DNA of 64,000 nt from Thalassospira xianhensis MCCC 1A02616 (GTDB lineage: Bacteria; Pseudomonadota; Alphaproteobacteria; Rhodospirillales; Thalassospiraceae): assembly GCF_003326475.1 (NCBI RefSeq), contig NZ_JPWA01000020.1, forward strand, positions 23,795-87,794. Direction: 5' to 3'. Below are positions 27,508-36,892 of this stretch, in pieces. Under the pieces are notes generated by a model. That model was not told the DNA's origin and did no database searches. It worked only from the letters and a program-made list of their open reading frames with translations. Every line of letters starts with the position of its first letter. Positions within the stretch are counted from its first letter, which is position 1. The position numbers and the translations under genes are program-made.

Positions 27508-27981
27508 ATGATATATTCGACCGCAACCGTCCCGGTTAACCCGCAAGGAGAGCCCAAACTGACACGCGAACAGGTCTGGAAGGGCCTTGAGCTGAAAGCT
27601 CGTGATGCGCGCCAATTTCTTCCGGCTGGCCTCTGTACCCATTGCGATGTCACAGAGGAAAGTTCAACACATTTTATCCGCGACGCCATGATCGGTGGTG
27701 CTGACCTGCGCGAGATCATTACGCTTGAGCCCGGACGAAAGGTCACCTTCTTTCAGGCAACCGGTCCACGAGAGGGGGCGATCATCAACGAACTGTTTGA
27801 AGATGAAGCGGGCGACCTTCAGCTCAAATTCTACTGCTACCTCGGACTGCGCGATAAGCAACCTAACGGCTCGGAAGAACAGGCAGAGCAGGCACAGTTC
27901 GATAGCTACAACGGCTACAAAGCAGCCCTGCTGTCTACATTGAAGCGCACTCGTGAAATGGTTGCCGAAGGAAGGATTTGA
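27508..27981 (+). CDS. AtaL-like SRPBCC protein (DUF1857)
   Basis: This 157-residue protein resembles the AtaL/DUF1857 family, a START/SRPBCC-type ligand-binding fold. Segments such as VWKGLELKARDARQFLPAG, REIITLEPGRKVTFFQ and the acidic helix before the C-terminus fit. Enzymatic role is unknown. It sits downstream of the NmrA-like gene, and a hairpin terminator follows, so the two form a small LysR-linked unit. Confidence 0.75.
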   Translation: MIYSTATVPVNPQGEPKLTREQVWKGLELKARDARQFLPAGLCTHCDVTEESSTHFIRDAMIGGADLREIITLEPGRKVTFFQATGPREGAIINELFEDEAGDLQLKFYCYLGLRDKQPNGSEEQAEQAQFDSYNGYKAALLSTLKRTREMVAEGRI

Positions 27982-28030
27982 CCTCGGTCTTCTGCTTTGT
28001 TCGAGATAATTGAAAATTCAGATGACAGAT

Positions 28031-28066
28031 ATCTGGTCGGCTGTTCCCAATGGCTGACCAGATTTT
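28031..28066 (+). terminator. Terminator after the AtaL-like gene
   Basis: ATCTGGTCGGC and GCTGACCAGAT form an 11-bp stem with one G-T pair. TTTTGCGTTTT follows. It closes the NmrA-AtaL unit. Confidence 0.7.
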
Positions 28067-28153
28067 GCGTTTTAGCCAACTGTTTCTGTCTGGTCCTGTT
28101 CGTTTTACGGTTTTTATTCCAAAAGCACGATCTTATCCCGTTGGATCATGTGG

Positions 28154-28987
28154 CTAAATCAGGCCAAGGGTTTTAAACGAATTATACCCGGCCTGACTGA
28201 TAATGATGTGGTCGTGGATGGTGATTTCCATCGCCTTTGCAGCCTCGACAATCTTGCGCGTCATGTCTATATCGCCGCGCGATGGGGTGGCATCGCCGCT
28301 GGGATGGTTATGGACCAGAATGATCGCGCTGGCGTGCAATTCAAGGGCGCGCTTGATCACTTCGCGCGGGTAAACCGGGGTGTGATCGACCGTGCCGGTC
28401 TGATGGCATTCATCGGCAATCAACCGGTTCTTGCGGTCCAGAAACAGCAGATGCAGTTCTTCGGTCTTGCGATGGCCCAGACGCACCCGGCAGTAATCAA
28501 TCAGCTGTTCCCAGCTAGCGATCACGGGTAATTCCATCGCGCGTTCACGCGCCAGATATTGCGCGCTGGCTTCGGCGACCTTGATCGCGGCAATTCCGGC
28601 ATCGCCGAGCCCTTTGGCCTTTTGCAAATCTTCGGGGCGGGCGGCAAGAACATTGGCAAAGCTGCCAAACTGCGTAATCAACGATTTCGCCAGCGGTTTG
28701 ACATCACCACGCGGCATCGCCATGCACAGCAGAAGTTCAAGTAATTCATAATCGGCAAGCGCATTTGCCCCACCCTTAAGGAACCGTTCGCGCAGACGTT
28801 GACGGTGGCCGTGATAATGGGGTTTGGGGGGCTTTGCATCAGACGGGGATGGCGCAATATCGGGACTTTGTCCGACCGGGACCGCATCGCGCGTCTGATC
28901 GAAAAAGAAACGCGTGCCGTCGTTGATCTGCGTATCAGGTGGCCCATCAGAACGGGAAGCAGCTTTGCGATCTTCTGTTTCGCTCAA
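28154..28987 (-). CDS. radC: RadC-family JAB/MPN protein
   Basis: This 277-residue protein has an N-terminal helix-hairpin-helix-like region and a JAB metalloprotease-like domain. The zinc motif is visible as His226, His228 and Asp239 in HNHPSGDATPSRGD. Family RadC is no longer thought to be a core repair protein; its substrate is unknown. The first ~55 residues are low-complexity and variable. The start is a TTG at 28987 with GGGGGAAG upstream. It lies 24 bases after map and may be co-transcribed. Confidence 0.92.
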   Translation of the reverse strand: MSETEDRKAASRSDGPPDTQINDGTRFFFDQTRDAVPVGQSPDIAPSPSDAKPPKPHYHGHRQRLRERFLKGGANALADYELLELLLCMAMPRGDVKPLAKSLITQFGSFANVLAARPEDLQKAKGLGDAGIAAIKVAEASAQYLARERAMELPVIASWEQLIDYCRVRLGHRKTEELHLLFLDRKNRLIADECHQTGTVDHTPVYPREVIKRALELHASAIILVHNHPSGDATPSRGDIDMTRKIVEAAKAMEITIHDHIIISQAGYNSFKTLGLI

Positions 28988-29011
28988 ATCCGCTTCCCCC
29001 TTTCTGTGGCC

Positions 29012-29818
29012 TTATTCGGCTGCGGCACTGATGTCGTATGGCGGCTTTTCGAGTCCGGCCGGCGAGCGGGTGAAGATTTCAAACCCGTCATCGGTCACGC
29101 CAAGCGAATGTTCAAACTGTGCCGACAGTTTGCGGTCTCGTGTTACCGCTGTCCAGCCATCAGGCAGGATTTTACAGGTATAAGTGCCCTGATTGATCAT
29201 CGGCTCGATGGTGAAAATCATGCCAGGTTCCAGAACAAGTCCTTCGCCAGGACGACCGTAATGCAGGACATTTGGCGCATCATGGAAAACCTGACCCAGC
29301 CCGTGGCCGCAGAAATCACGCACCACCGAAAAACGTTCGCTTTCGGCGTAGCTCTGGATTGCATAACCTATATCGCCAAGGGTTGCACCCGGTTTGACGG
29401 CATTAATGCCGCGCCACAATGCTTCATAGGTCACATCGACAAGGCGCTGCGCCATAACCTTGGGCGTGCCCGCGATATACATGCGCGATGTATCGCCATA
29501 CCAGCCATCAAGAATGACGGTGACATCGATATTCATGATGTCGCCATTCATCAGCTTCTTGTCGCCGGGGATCCCGTGACAGACAACATGATTGATCGAG
29601 GTGCAAATTGATTTCGGAAAACCGCGATATCCAAGGCAGGCCGAAACCGCATTATGATCGCGAATATACTCATCGCACAATTGATCAAGCCTGCCGGTCG
29701 TTTCGCCGGGAACAACGAAAGGTGTAATGTAATCGAGCACTTCCGCAGCCAGCCGTCCGGCGGCGCGCATCCCTTCGAACGCTTCGGGTCCGTGCAGTTT
29801 TACTTTTCCGTTCGCCAC
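29012..29818 (-). CDS. map: Type I methionine aminopeptidase
   Basis: Map removes the initiator methionine from new proteins. The 268-residue product has the conserved His in HHVVCHGIPG-type sequence, metal-binding Asp residues in NIDVTVILDGWYGDTSRMY, and GHGLGQVFHDAP. The GTG start at 29818 has AAGGAG seven bases upstream. It precedes radC by 24 bases, an order seen in many Alphaproteobacteria. Confidence 0.95.
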   Translation of the reverse strand: MANGKVKLHGPEAFEGMRAAGRLAAEVLDYITPFVVPGETTGRLDQLCDEYIRDHNAVSACLGYRGFPKSICTSINHVVCHGIPGDKKLMNGDIMNIDVTVILDGWYGDTSRMYIAGTPKVMAQRLVDVTYEALWRGINAVKPGATLGDIGYAIQSYAESERFSVVRDFCGHGLGQVFHDAPNVLHYGRPGEGLVLEPGMIFTIEPMINQGTYTCKILPDGWTAVTRDRKLSAQFEHSLGVTDDGFEIFTRSPAGLEKPPYDISAAAE

Positions 29819-29915
29819 CCGAAATCTCCTTGGTTCGGCAGTAAATTCAGTAGTCGCTATGCCGCGACATAGTTCAATGACATAATCGGACAGGGCGAAA
29901 TTGGCAAGGATGCCG

Positions 29916-30644
29916 TCACTTTGCGTTGATGTCGCGGATTGGAAGCATGGTGTTTACGGTGACCGACGGTGTCTTGACATCAATGACGCAGTCATAGGCA
30001 ATCGCTTCTACCCCGGCCTTGGTTGCGGCTTTAAATCGCGCCGCGTAATGCGGATCGATATCGGATGCCAAGGCAAACTGATTACAATCGTCGCGCTGAA
30101 TCAGATAGAACATCACAGCACGGTGCCCGTCTGCGACCATGTCGGTCATTTCGTCCAGATGCTTTGCCCCGCGTGCAGTCACGGCATCGGGAAATTCTGC
30201 CAGCCCCGGCACGGTGTCATCACGTTTCAGATGGACGTTCTTGACCTCGACATAGCAAAGCCCTTTGACCGGATCGGATAGCAGAATATCGATACGGGAA
30301 TTCTTGCCGTATTTGACTTCGCGTGTCAGCGTCTCATACCCGGCCAGTTCGGGCACCTTGCCCGACAAAATGGCTTCTTCGACAATCGCGTTGGGATGGG
30401 CTGTATTGATGCCAACCATCGCACCACCAACCCGGCACAGTTCCCAGCTGTATTTCAGTTTGCGTTTCGGATTGTCCGATTGTGACAGCCATACATCAAT
30501 CCCGGCTTTCTTCAACCCGATCATCCCGCCCGGATTGGCGCAATGCGCGGTGATCATGTCGCCATTTTCAAGCTCGATATCTGCCAGAAACCGTTTGTAA
30601 CGTTTGATCAGCTTGCCCTGAATCAGGGGAGAGGGAAGGAGCAT
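29916..30644 (-). CDS. sfsA: SfsA, sugar fermentation stimulation protein homologue
   Basis: This 242-residue protein belongs to SfsA, with an N-terminal OB-like domain and a nuclease-like core (KNSRIDILLSD, CYVEVKNVHL). The core resembles PD-(D/E)XK nucleases; the E. coli protein was described as affecting maltose gene expression. Molecular role is uncertain. It lies upstream of map with about 97 bases between. Confidence 0.93.
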   Translation of the reverse strand: MLLPSPLIQGKLIKRYKRFLADIELENGDMITAHCANPGGMIGLKKAGIDVWLSQSDNPKRKLKYSWELCRVGGAMVGINTAHPNAIVEEAILSGKVPELAGYETLTREVKYGKNSRIDILLSDPVKGLCYVEVKNVHLKRDDTVPGLAEFPDAVTARGAKHLDEMTDMVADGHRAVMFYLIQRDDCNQFALASDIDPHYAARFKAATKAGVEAIAYDCVIDVKTPSVTVNTMLPIRDINAK

Positions 30645-30695
30645 GTCAAATTCCGGTAATTGTTTGTTTTTGATCGGTTAAATCAAAATTTGTGA

Positions 30696-31613
30696 CTAGT
30701 TGTTTTTGGCCGGATCAGGCTTGTTCGGGACGTCACCCAGAAAATCGACAAGGCTGACCTGACCAGTACCACGACGCAGTGGCTTTGGCTGGCTTTCGTC
30801 CGGGGCCCACGCGGTAAGATAAATCACCTGAAACTTGGCATGAACGCGGCCATCAGGGCGACCATGACGTTCGTGATAAATTGCTGCGGCGCGGGCCAAT
30901 GTGCTGCGTTTGGTGAATTTTTTTGACCGGATGGTAACAAGGTTGCTTTCACCCATCCCCGAAAGATCACGCATCAGTTTCAGCGCATCGGGGTAATCGA
31001 TGGTGATATCGTCGCTATCGACCACCGGCAGGGCAAAGCCGCTGCGCTGTAAAAGCGACCCGGCATCGCGGACATCCACAAACGGTGACACGCGGGGGGA
31101 GACTCCGCCTTCTTCTTCTGCCTCAGCGGTCATCAGTGCCTCGCGCAGGTCACGCAGCGTATCACCGCCTAAAAGGCAGGCCAGAAACAGGCCATCGGGT
31201 TTCAGCACACGCCGCGCCTGAAGCAGCATACCGGGCAGGTCGTTGACCCAATGCAGTGACAGGTTCGAAAGGATTAGATCAAGCGCCCCATCGCCAAACG
31301 GCAGGAATTCTTCGTCGGCAACGAATGTCGTGCGGTCATTGCGCATTCTGGCGGATTGCGCATAGCCATATGAAATGTCGCATTGATGCAGGGTTTCGAT
31401 CCCGCCGCGCGCGCCGATGATCTGGCCGAGCTCGCCATTGTGACAGCCAAGGTCAACCGCCAGCGGGAATTTGCGGGTGGTGTCGTCAAGCCGGTCGGCA
31501 AGCCGTTCCGCGGTTTCGACAAACAGGAAATTGAATTCGCTAGCCCGCTTTGACGCGCGCTCGCGGCGCAGTTTCAGGATGTGGCGATCAAAAACGGTGA
31601 TCGGATCGGCCAT
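30696..31613 (-). CDS. NDUFAF5/BioC-like SAM-dependent methyltransferase
   Basis: This 305-residue protein has a class I SAM fold: motif I VDLGCHNGELG and post-I HQCDISYGYA, with LSNLSLHWVNDLP typical of the NDUFAF5 (C20orf7) group, whose human member aids complex I assembly. BioC is an alternative label, but the N-terminal DRHILKLRRERA favours NDUFAF5. In relatives this gene commonly sits next to comF and grxC; here a 4-kb accessory block separates them. Confidence 0.85.
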   Translation of the reverse strand: MADPITVFDRHILKLRRERASKRASEFNFLFVETAERLADRLDDTTRKFPLAVDLGCHNGELGQIIGARGGIETLHQCDISYGYAQSARMRNDRTTFVADEEFLPFGDGALDLILSNLSLHWVNDLPGMLLQARRVLKPDGLFLACLLGGDTLRDLREALMTAEAEEEGGVSPRVSPFVDVRDAGSLLQRSGFALPVVDSDDITIDYPDALKLMRDLSGMGESNLVTIRSKKFTKRSTLARAAAIYHERHGRPDGRVHAKFQVIYLTAWAPDESQPKPLRRGTGQVSLVDFLGDVPNKPDPAKNN

Positions 31614-31697
31614 GGGGCGGGAAGCTCCGTCAAAAGTCGTTTTAAAAGTTACGACCTAGATAGAACGTCGCGCCCGCCCTTGCAATCCAAGACCGGA

Positions 31698-33851
31698 TCA
31701 AAGCTCCAGAACAAGTGGCTCATTGCTGTCATCTTCGGTCGCCGCGGGCACGGCACAGCAGATCAAAGCCTCGTCGGGGGCGGTTTTGGCCGATGGCCGG
31801 GTTTTATAGGTCACGTTTCCTTGCAGGATTTTGGTTCGGCAGGTGCCACAATTCCCGCCGCGGCAGCTTGCCTCTGGTGCCAATCCGGCATCTTCAGCCA
31901 GTTCCAGCAAGGTTTTACCATCAACAGGTTTCCAGATTGTACTTTGGCCCGAGCTTGAAAAATCGACCTTTGTTTCCGTGCTGCTTGCCGGTGCCAGTTC
32001 CGGCAAATCGGGTTGGCTGTCGTGTCTGCGTTGCAGCGATGCGGGGCCAAATGCCTCGGCATGGATGCGGGTATCGGTGATGTTGAGCCCGCGCAGACCA
32101 TCATACATTGCCTGCATGAAAGGTGGCGGACCGCACAGATAGAAATCGAAATCATCAAACGGCAGCAGGGAACGCAGCAAATTCATATCGATATGCCCGG
32201 ATGCCTCGTAATCCCTGCGCGGTTCGGCATCGGTCGGATCGGCAAGGACGCGGACAAGGCGAATGCTGCCTTGGGCTGCTTTGACCAGTTCGACCAACTC
32301 GTCATCAAATGCGCGGTCCTCACGGGTGCGCGCGGCGTAAAACAGCCATGTCGGCCGGAAGCCGCGGGTGCGGAGCCCTTCATAGACGATGTGGCGCAAC
32401 ATTGAGATCATTGGCGTAATGCCGATGCCACCCGCGATCAGAACGGCCGGGCGCTTTGCGTTGGCATCAATCGAAAAATCACCGGCGGGTGCGCGGGCTT
32501 CGATCACATCGCCCTCGGCGAGATGGTCATGCAAATAGCTTGAAACCACACCTTCGCGCTTCACACTGATGCGATAGCGATTGTCCGACGGACTGCTTGA
32601 AAGTGTATAGGTGCGGATCAGCGGTTTGTCATGACCGGGCACCGTGACCCGGATCGGCAGGTGCTGCCCGGCCTTGTAGGGTAGGGTTCCGGTCCCGTCG
32701 AGTGGTTCAAGATGGAAGGATTTGATTATTCTGTTTTCCTTCACAATCCGCGTTATTTTTAAATTTTTCCAAGTAATCGCGTTCTGCATTGCTGCAACCT
32801 TGCGCTCAGCCGTTTCCCAGTCGCCGGTCAGAAGGCTGTTGGGTGATGCGCCGTCGGTCTGATCGCGCCAGCGGATCGGAAGGGCGGCTTTACGCAGCAC
32901 GACCTTGCGCGGGAAAACCCGCCACAAACGTTCCGCACCCTGAAAGGCGGCAATTTCCGGGCCGTCGATGATAACGTCGGCATCGCCGGTGATTTGCAGG
33001 ACATCGCCATTGGCGAAATCGGTAAAAACAAGGCCTGCCTTGGGATTGGCGATGATATTGCCCAGCGTATTGAAAAACAGGTTTCCGGCAAAATCGGGAA
33101 TGGTCAGGCTGCCATTGGCATCAATGCGGACAAAGCCGGGTTTACCGCCACGATGCGAAACATCGACCTCGCGCTTTTCGCCCGGACGATCTAAATAGGT
33201 CGCGACAAAGAAGGTGTCGGCCGCAGCAATCATTGCGTGGGCCTGATCGTTCAGTGTGCTTTCCCAGTCTGCATGCAATTTGTTTTTCGAAGAAACAACT
33301 GCCATCGGATCGCGGGTGAACTCGAAATTACGCAACTGGATATATTGCGGGCAGTTGCCATAGCTGTGCCCGACCCGGATTGCGAAACCGTCATCGGATG
33401 ATCGGGTGACTGTACCATTCAGACGGTTCCGGCGTCTCGTGTGCAGTTCGATCCCGATCATGCCAATTGCCTTGCTATCATCCATCCCGGCGTCTGCCGG
33501 GTCGTTCGGGTCGCGCGGGATATTGACCGCAAGCTGATAGGGATCAGGTGAATGCAGAAAGCCGGGATGGTTGGCGCGAAGGGTGGCCCAGACATCGCCA
33601 TTGTCATCGACCGCGCCAAACACGGCAAAGGGCAGTTGTGGGTAAAACTGGCGATGCTGTTCGATCAGGTGGTCGCGCAGAACACGTTTGCCAACTTCGG
33701 CCATACGGGCATCGACCCCGACCAGCTTTTGCATGTGAATTTCACCTTCGTGCCACGGGCTATCGGTATCCGTGCCGGACGGGGTGAATTGCACGGGAGT
33801 TGCGGCAGGTGTTGCCGCAGCAGATGCGGGTGACGTAATTGACGTGTTCAT
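31698..33851 (-). CDS. PNPOx-like / ferredoxin reductase / 2Fe-2S ferredoxin fusion protein
   Basis: This 717-residue protein joins three redox domains. An N-terminal pyridoxamine-5-phosphate-oxidase-like flavin domain (about 40-330) is followed by a ferredoxin-NADP reductase-type FAD/NAD domain (about 355-590; IRTYTLSSSPSD, GGIGITPM, YLCGPPPFM) and a plant-type 2Fe-2S domain (about 625-717) with CRGGNCGTC and a distal cysteine in LICCAVPA. It is predicted to pass electrons from NAD(P)H to an unknown acceptor. A GST gene lies just upstream. Confidence 0.87.
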   Translation of the reverse strand: MNTSITSPASAAATPAATPVQFTPSGTDTDSPWHEGEIHMQKLVGVDARMAEVGKRVLRDHLIEQHRQFYPQLPFAVFGAVDDNGDVWATLRANHPGFLHSPDPYQLAVNIPRDPNDPADAGMDDSKAIGMIGIELHTRRRNRLNGTVTRSSDDGFAIRVGHSYGNCPQYIQLRNFEFTRDPMAVVSSKNKLHADWESTLNDQAHAMIAAADTFFVATYLDRPGEKREVDVSHRGGKPGFVRIDANGSLTIPDFAGNLFFNTLGNIIANPKAGLVFTDFANGDVLQITGDADVIIDGPEIAAFQGAERLWRVFPRKVVLRKAALPIRWRDQTDGASPNSLLTGDWETAERKVAAMQNAITWKNLKITRIVKENRIIKSFHLEPLDGTGTLPYKAGQHLPIRVTVPGHDKPLIRTYTLSSSPSDNRYRISVKREGVVSSYLHDHLAEGDVIEARAPAGDFSIDANAKRPAVLIAGGIGITPMISMLRHIVYEGLRTRGFRPTWLFYAARTREDRAFDDELVELVKAAQGSIRLVRVLADPTDAEPRRDYEASGHIDMNLLRSLLPFDDFDFYLCGPPPFMQAMYDGLRGLNITDTRIHAEAFGPASLQRRHDSQPDLPELAPASSTETKVDFSSSGQSTIWKPVDGKTLLELAEDAGLAPEASCRGGNCGTCRTKILQGNVTYKTRPSAKTAPDEALICCAVPAATEDDSNEPLVLEL

Positions 33852-33962
33852 GGCATTTTCCTTTGCGACGCGACGGACGTTAAGGGAAAGAATGGGCCGA
33901 TCCGCGGATCACCAAATTTGTGCAGGGGGAAGCCAAACAGGGTGAAAGACCAGCCCAGACCG

Positions 33963-34580
33963 TCAGGCCGACTTGCGCAGGCCTGCGGCTGTCTGTTCGA
34001 AGGGGACAAAACCGGGCAGGGCTTCGACCCGTTTGAGCCAAGCGCGCACATTGCCATAGGGGGCAAGGTCAACATTGCCCTCGGGCGCATTGGCGATATA
34101 GCTGTAAAGCGCGACATCGGCGATGGTTGGGCGACCCAGTTCGAGCCAGTCCTTTTTGGAAAGCGCGGACTCAATATGGGCCAGAATGGCATGCGCGCGT
34201 GCAATGACTTCGTCGGCATTGAACGGGGCGTTAAACACCGTGACCAGACGGGCGGCACAGACGCCATAGGCGATCTGGCCTGCTGAGATTGAAAGCCATT
34301 TCTGAACCTTGGCGGCACTTTCGGCATCTTCGGGCAGCCAGTCGGTCGCGCCCTGTTTCTTGGCAACATAGGTCATGATGGCGATTGAATCCGAAATCAC
34401 CACGTCGCCGTCTTCAAGCACGGGAACCTGACCCAGCGGGTTCAGTTTCAGGAATTCCGTAGATTTATGCGCGCCATTGGGCAGATCGACCGTGACGACA
34501 TCATGGTCAACGCCCAGAAGGCTTAGAAACAGGTGGGCACGATGGGCATGGCCCGAGAGGGGAAAATAATGCAGCTTCAT
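33963..34580 (-). CDS. Glutathione S-transferase
   Basis: This 205-residue GST has an N-terminal thioredoxin-like domain ([20 protein letters not shown]), the [20 protein letters not shown] glutathione-binding block, and a helical C-terminal domain. I chose the ATG at 34580; longer upstream readings lack similarity. It is 111 bases upstream of the three-domain redox fusion, probably in one operon, and divergent from a LysR regulator. Its electrophile substrate is unknown. Confidence 0.9.
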   Translation of the reverse strand: MKLHYFPLSGHAHRAHLFLSLLGVDHDVVTVDLPNGAHKSTEFLKLNPLGQVPVLEDGDVVISDSIAIMTYVAKKQGATDWLPEDAESAAKVQKWLSISAGQIAYGVCAARLVTVFNAPFNADEVIARAHAILAHIESALSKKDWLELGRPTIADVALYSYIANAPEGNVDLAPYGNVRAWLKRVEALPGFVPFEQTAAGLRKSA

Positions 34581-34676
34581 TGTTCCAGATCCTTCTTCCA
34601 ACAAAAGATTGATGTGATGCCACTGACTATGACTGTTTCTGAATTTTCGTAGAATATGGTTTTCGGGTAATTCATT

Positions 34677-34693
34677 ATTCCGTAAAATGGAAT
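34677..34693. promoter_or_regulatory. LysR-type inverted repeat in GST/LysR promoter
   Basis: ATTCC-N7-GGAAT is an exact inverted repeat with the T-N11-A geometry of LysR operators. It lies 29 bases before the LysR ATG, in the divergent gap. Confidence 0.5.
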
Positions 34694-34721
34694 GATACGT
34701 TGGTAGTGCAGGAAAAGCACC

Positions 34722-35618
34722 ATGGACCGATTTCAGGCGATGAAGATTTTTGTGCGCGTTGTCGAGGCGCAAAGCTTTGCCGCAGCGGCCCGGGAGTTGG
34801 GATCAAGTCCACCCGCCGTTACACGTGCAGTCGCGTTCCTCGAGGAAATCACCGGTGCCCGGCTTTTGACGCGGACAACACGGTCCGTCACCCTGACCGA
34901 GCCGGGGGCAAATTATTATGATGACTGCAAACGGTTGCTTGGTGATCTGGAAGAAGCCGAAGCTGCTGCAGGCGGTGCCTATGCCCGGCCCAGCGGCACA
35001 TTGACCATCACGGCCCCGGTTCTGTTTGGTCAGATGTATGTTTTTTCGGTGATGACCGAGTTTCTTGACCTGTATCCCGACATGCGCGGACGGGTGCTGT
35101 TGTTTGATCGCATCGTCAATATTGTTGAGGAAGGCATCGATCTTGCCATTCGTATCGGCCATATGGCCGATACATCCATGAGTGCGATCAAGGTCGGGAT
35201 GGTGCGGCGGATCATTTGCGGGGCCCCCGATTATTTGGACCGCCACGGTAGGCCAGGGGTGCCCTCAGATATCGGGACACATAGGGTTGTCGCATCAACC
35301 GGATCGTCGGCACCACTGGATTGGCAGTTCGGAGGGGACCAGAAGGTCAGTCTTTCGGTCAATGCACGACTGCAAACCAATTCGATTGAAGCGGCCCGCA
35401 AAGCAGCGATTGACGGATGGGGATTGGTTCGGATGCTCTCCTATCAGGCGGCACCTTTTATCGAGAATGGATCGCTTGAGGTGGTTCTGCGTGATTATGA
35501 GCCCGAACCGATCCCCATCCATATCGTCCATCCCGAGGGCCGCCATGCTCCGGCCAAGGTCCGGGCCTTTATCGATCTGGCGGTCGACCGCCTTCGTGCG
35601 GATAAGCGGATCAATTAG
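34722..35618 (+). CDS. LysR-family transcriptional regulator
   Basis: This 298-residue LysR protein starts [20 protein letters not shown] with a helix-turn-helix in residues 5-60 and [12 protein letters not shown], then an effector domain. It resembles the AaeR/DsdC-type group that often controls oxidoreductase and GST genes. It is divergent from the GST-redox fusion pair and is the probable regulator. Confidence 0.88.
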   Translation: MDRFQAMKIFVRVVEAQSFAAAARELGSSPPAVTRAVAFLEEITGARLLTRTTRSVTLTEPGANYYDDCKRLLGDLEEAEAAAGGAYARPSGTLTITAPVLFGQMYVFSVMTEFLDLYPDMRGRVLLFDRIVNIVEEGIDLAIRIGHMADTSMSAIKVGMVRRIICGAPDYLDRHGRPGVPSDIGTHRVVASTGSSAPLDWQFGGDQKVSLSVNARLQTNSIEAARKAAIDGWGLVRMLSYQAAPFIENGSLEVVLRDYEPEPIPIHIVHPEGRHAPAKVRAFIDLAVDRLRADKRIN

Positions 35619-35695
35619 CGCATCGTTTCAAACACCACGCGTGATAGAATTGGGTGTTTTGTGATCGGGGACGATGCATAAGCAGGGATGATCGG

Positions 35696-36466
35696 GTGGG
35701 GATTTTACCGGCACAGATTGGTCGCATTGTCGGCAATGTGATGCAGATCGGTTTGCGCACCGTTTTGCCGCCGCGTTGTGGCGGATGCGGTGCGATTACC
35801 GATACGGTGCATGCGGTTTGCGCGGATTGCTGGGCCGGGCTTCGGTTCATTTCCGATCCGCTTTGCGCATGTTGCGGTTATCCGTTCGAGCTTGCCGGTG
35901 ACGATGATGCGGGCGATGGCTTCTTGTGCGGCGAATGCCTTCGAAAAAGTCCGGCGTTTGATGCTGCGCGGGCGGCACTGGTTTATGACAATGGCAGCCG
36001 CGATTATTTGTTACGGTTCAAGCATGGGGATCGCACCGATCTGACGCCGCTTTTAAGTCGCTGGCTGTTACTGGCGGGGCAGGATTTCTGGGGGGATGCG
36101 GATCTGATAATTCCCGTGCCGCTGCATCGGACCCGGCTTTTGATGCGTCGATATAACCAGTCCGGGTTGCTGGCAGCATCCCTGTCGCGGCAAACAGGGA
36201 TTGCGTGGCATGGCACGGTACTCCGGCGGTTGAGAAAAACACGCAGTCTGGGTGGTTTGGGGCCGTCGTCGCGCAAGCGCGAAGTTGGCGGTGCCTTTGG
36301 GGTGGATGACAGGATTGCCGCGCGGATCGGGCTTGCCGGTGCGCGTGTGGTTTTGATTGATGATGTGCTGACAACCGGGGCGACCGCCAATGCATGTGCG
36401 CGGATTTTAAAGCGCGCCGGAGCCATGCAAGTGCGCCTGATCACGGTTGCACGGGTGGTGCGATGA
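35696..36466 (+). CDS. ComF-family phosphoribosyltransferase-like protein
   Basis: This 256-residue protein has an N-terminal zinc-finger-like cysteine region (CGGCG, CADCW, CACCGYPF, CGEC) and a C-terminal phosphoribosyltransferase motif VVLIDDVLTTGATANA. ComF proteins are linked to DNA uptake in competent bacteria, but role in Alphaproteobacteria is unclear. The GTG start has AGGGA seven bases upstream; an ATG at 35741 is an alternative. It is followed by grxC, a conserved alphaproteobacterial pair. Confidence 0.9.
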   Translation: MGILPAQIGRIVGNVMQIGLRTVLPPRCGGCGAITDTVHAVCADCWAGLRFISDPLCACCGYPFELAGDDDAGDGFLCGECLRKSPAFDAARAALVYDNGSRDYLLRFKHGDRTDLTPLLSRWLLLAGQDFWGDADLIIPVPLHRTRLLMRRYNQSGLLAASLSRQTGIAWHGTVLRRLRKTRSLGGLGPSSRKREVGGAFGVDDRIAARIGLAGARVVLIDDVLTTGATANACARILKRAGAMQVRLITVARVVR

Positions 36467-36590
36467 CGCCCTGCGAAATATCTGTTATAGAACGGTCATT
36501 CAACAAGATTTACCGGTCGTAACCCGGTGCCGGGGTGCAAAACATGCGCCATCGCACGGGTCGAGTCCTGATGAAAAGGAACATGATTAG

Positions 36591-36848
36591 ATGGCAAAAG
36601 TCGAAGTTTACGCCACCGAATGGTGCCCCTATTGCAAGCGTGCCCGCAAGCTTCTGGAAGAAAAGGGTGCCAAATACGAACTGATTGATGTGATGATGGA
36701 ACCGCGTCGCAAAAAGGAAATGATGGATCGTGCGAGTGGCCGTCATACCGTGCCGCAGATTTTCATCAATGACGAACATATCGGCGGCTGCGACGAACTT
36801 ATGGCGCTGAACGCCAAGGGCGGTCTGGACAGCAAGCTGTCGGCATAA
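36591..36848 (+). CDS. grxC: Glutaredoxin 3
   Basis: This 85-residue dithiol glutaredoxin has the active site CPYC (Cys12, Cys15), the cis-proline TVPQIFIN and the glutathione-binding GGCDEL. It reduces protein and glutathione mixed disulfides in the cytoplasm. It follows comF by 124 bases with AAAAGGAAC upstream, as is common in Alphaproteobacteria. Confidence 0.95.
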   Translation: MAKVEVYATEWCPYCKRARKLLEEKGAKYELIDVMMEPRRKKEMMDRASGRHTVPQIFINDEHIGGCDELMALNAKGGLDSKLSA

Positions 36849-36892
36849 GTTCGGAATTTCTAAAACGGGTCGCAACGATTGTTGCCACCCGT

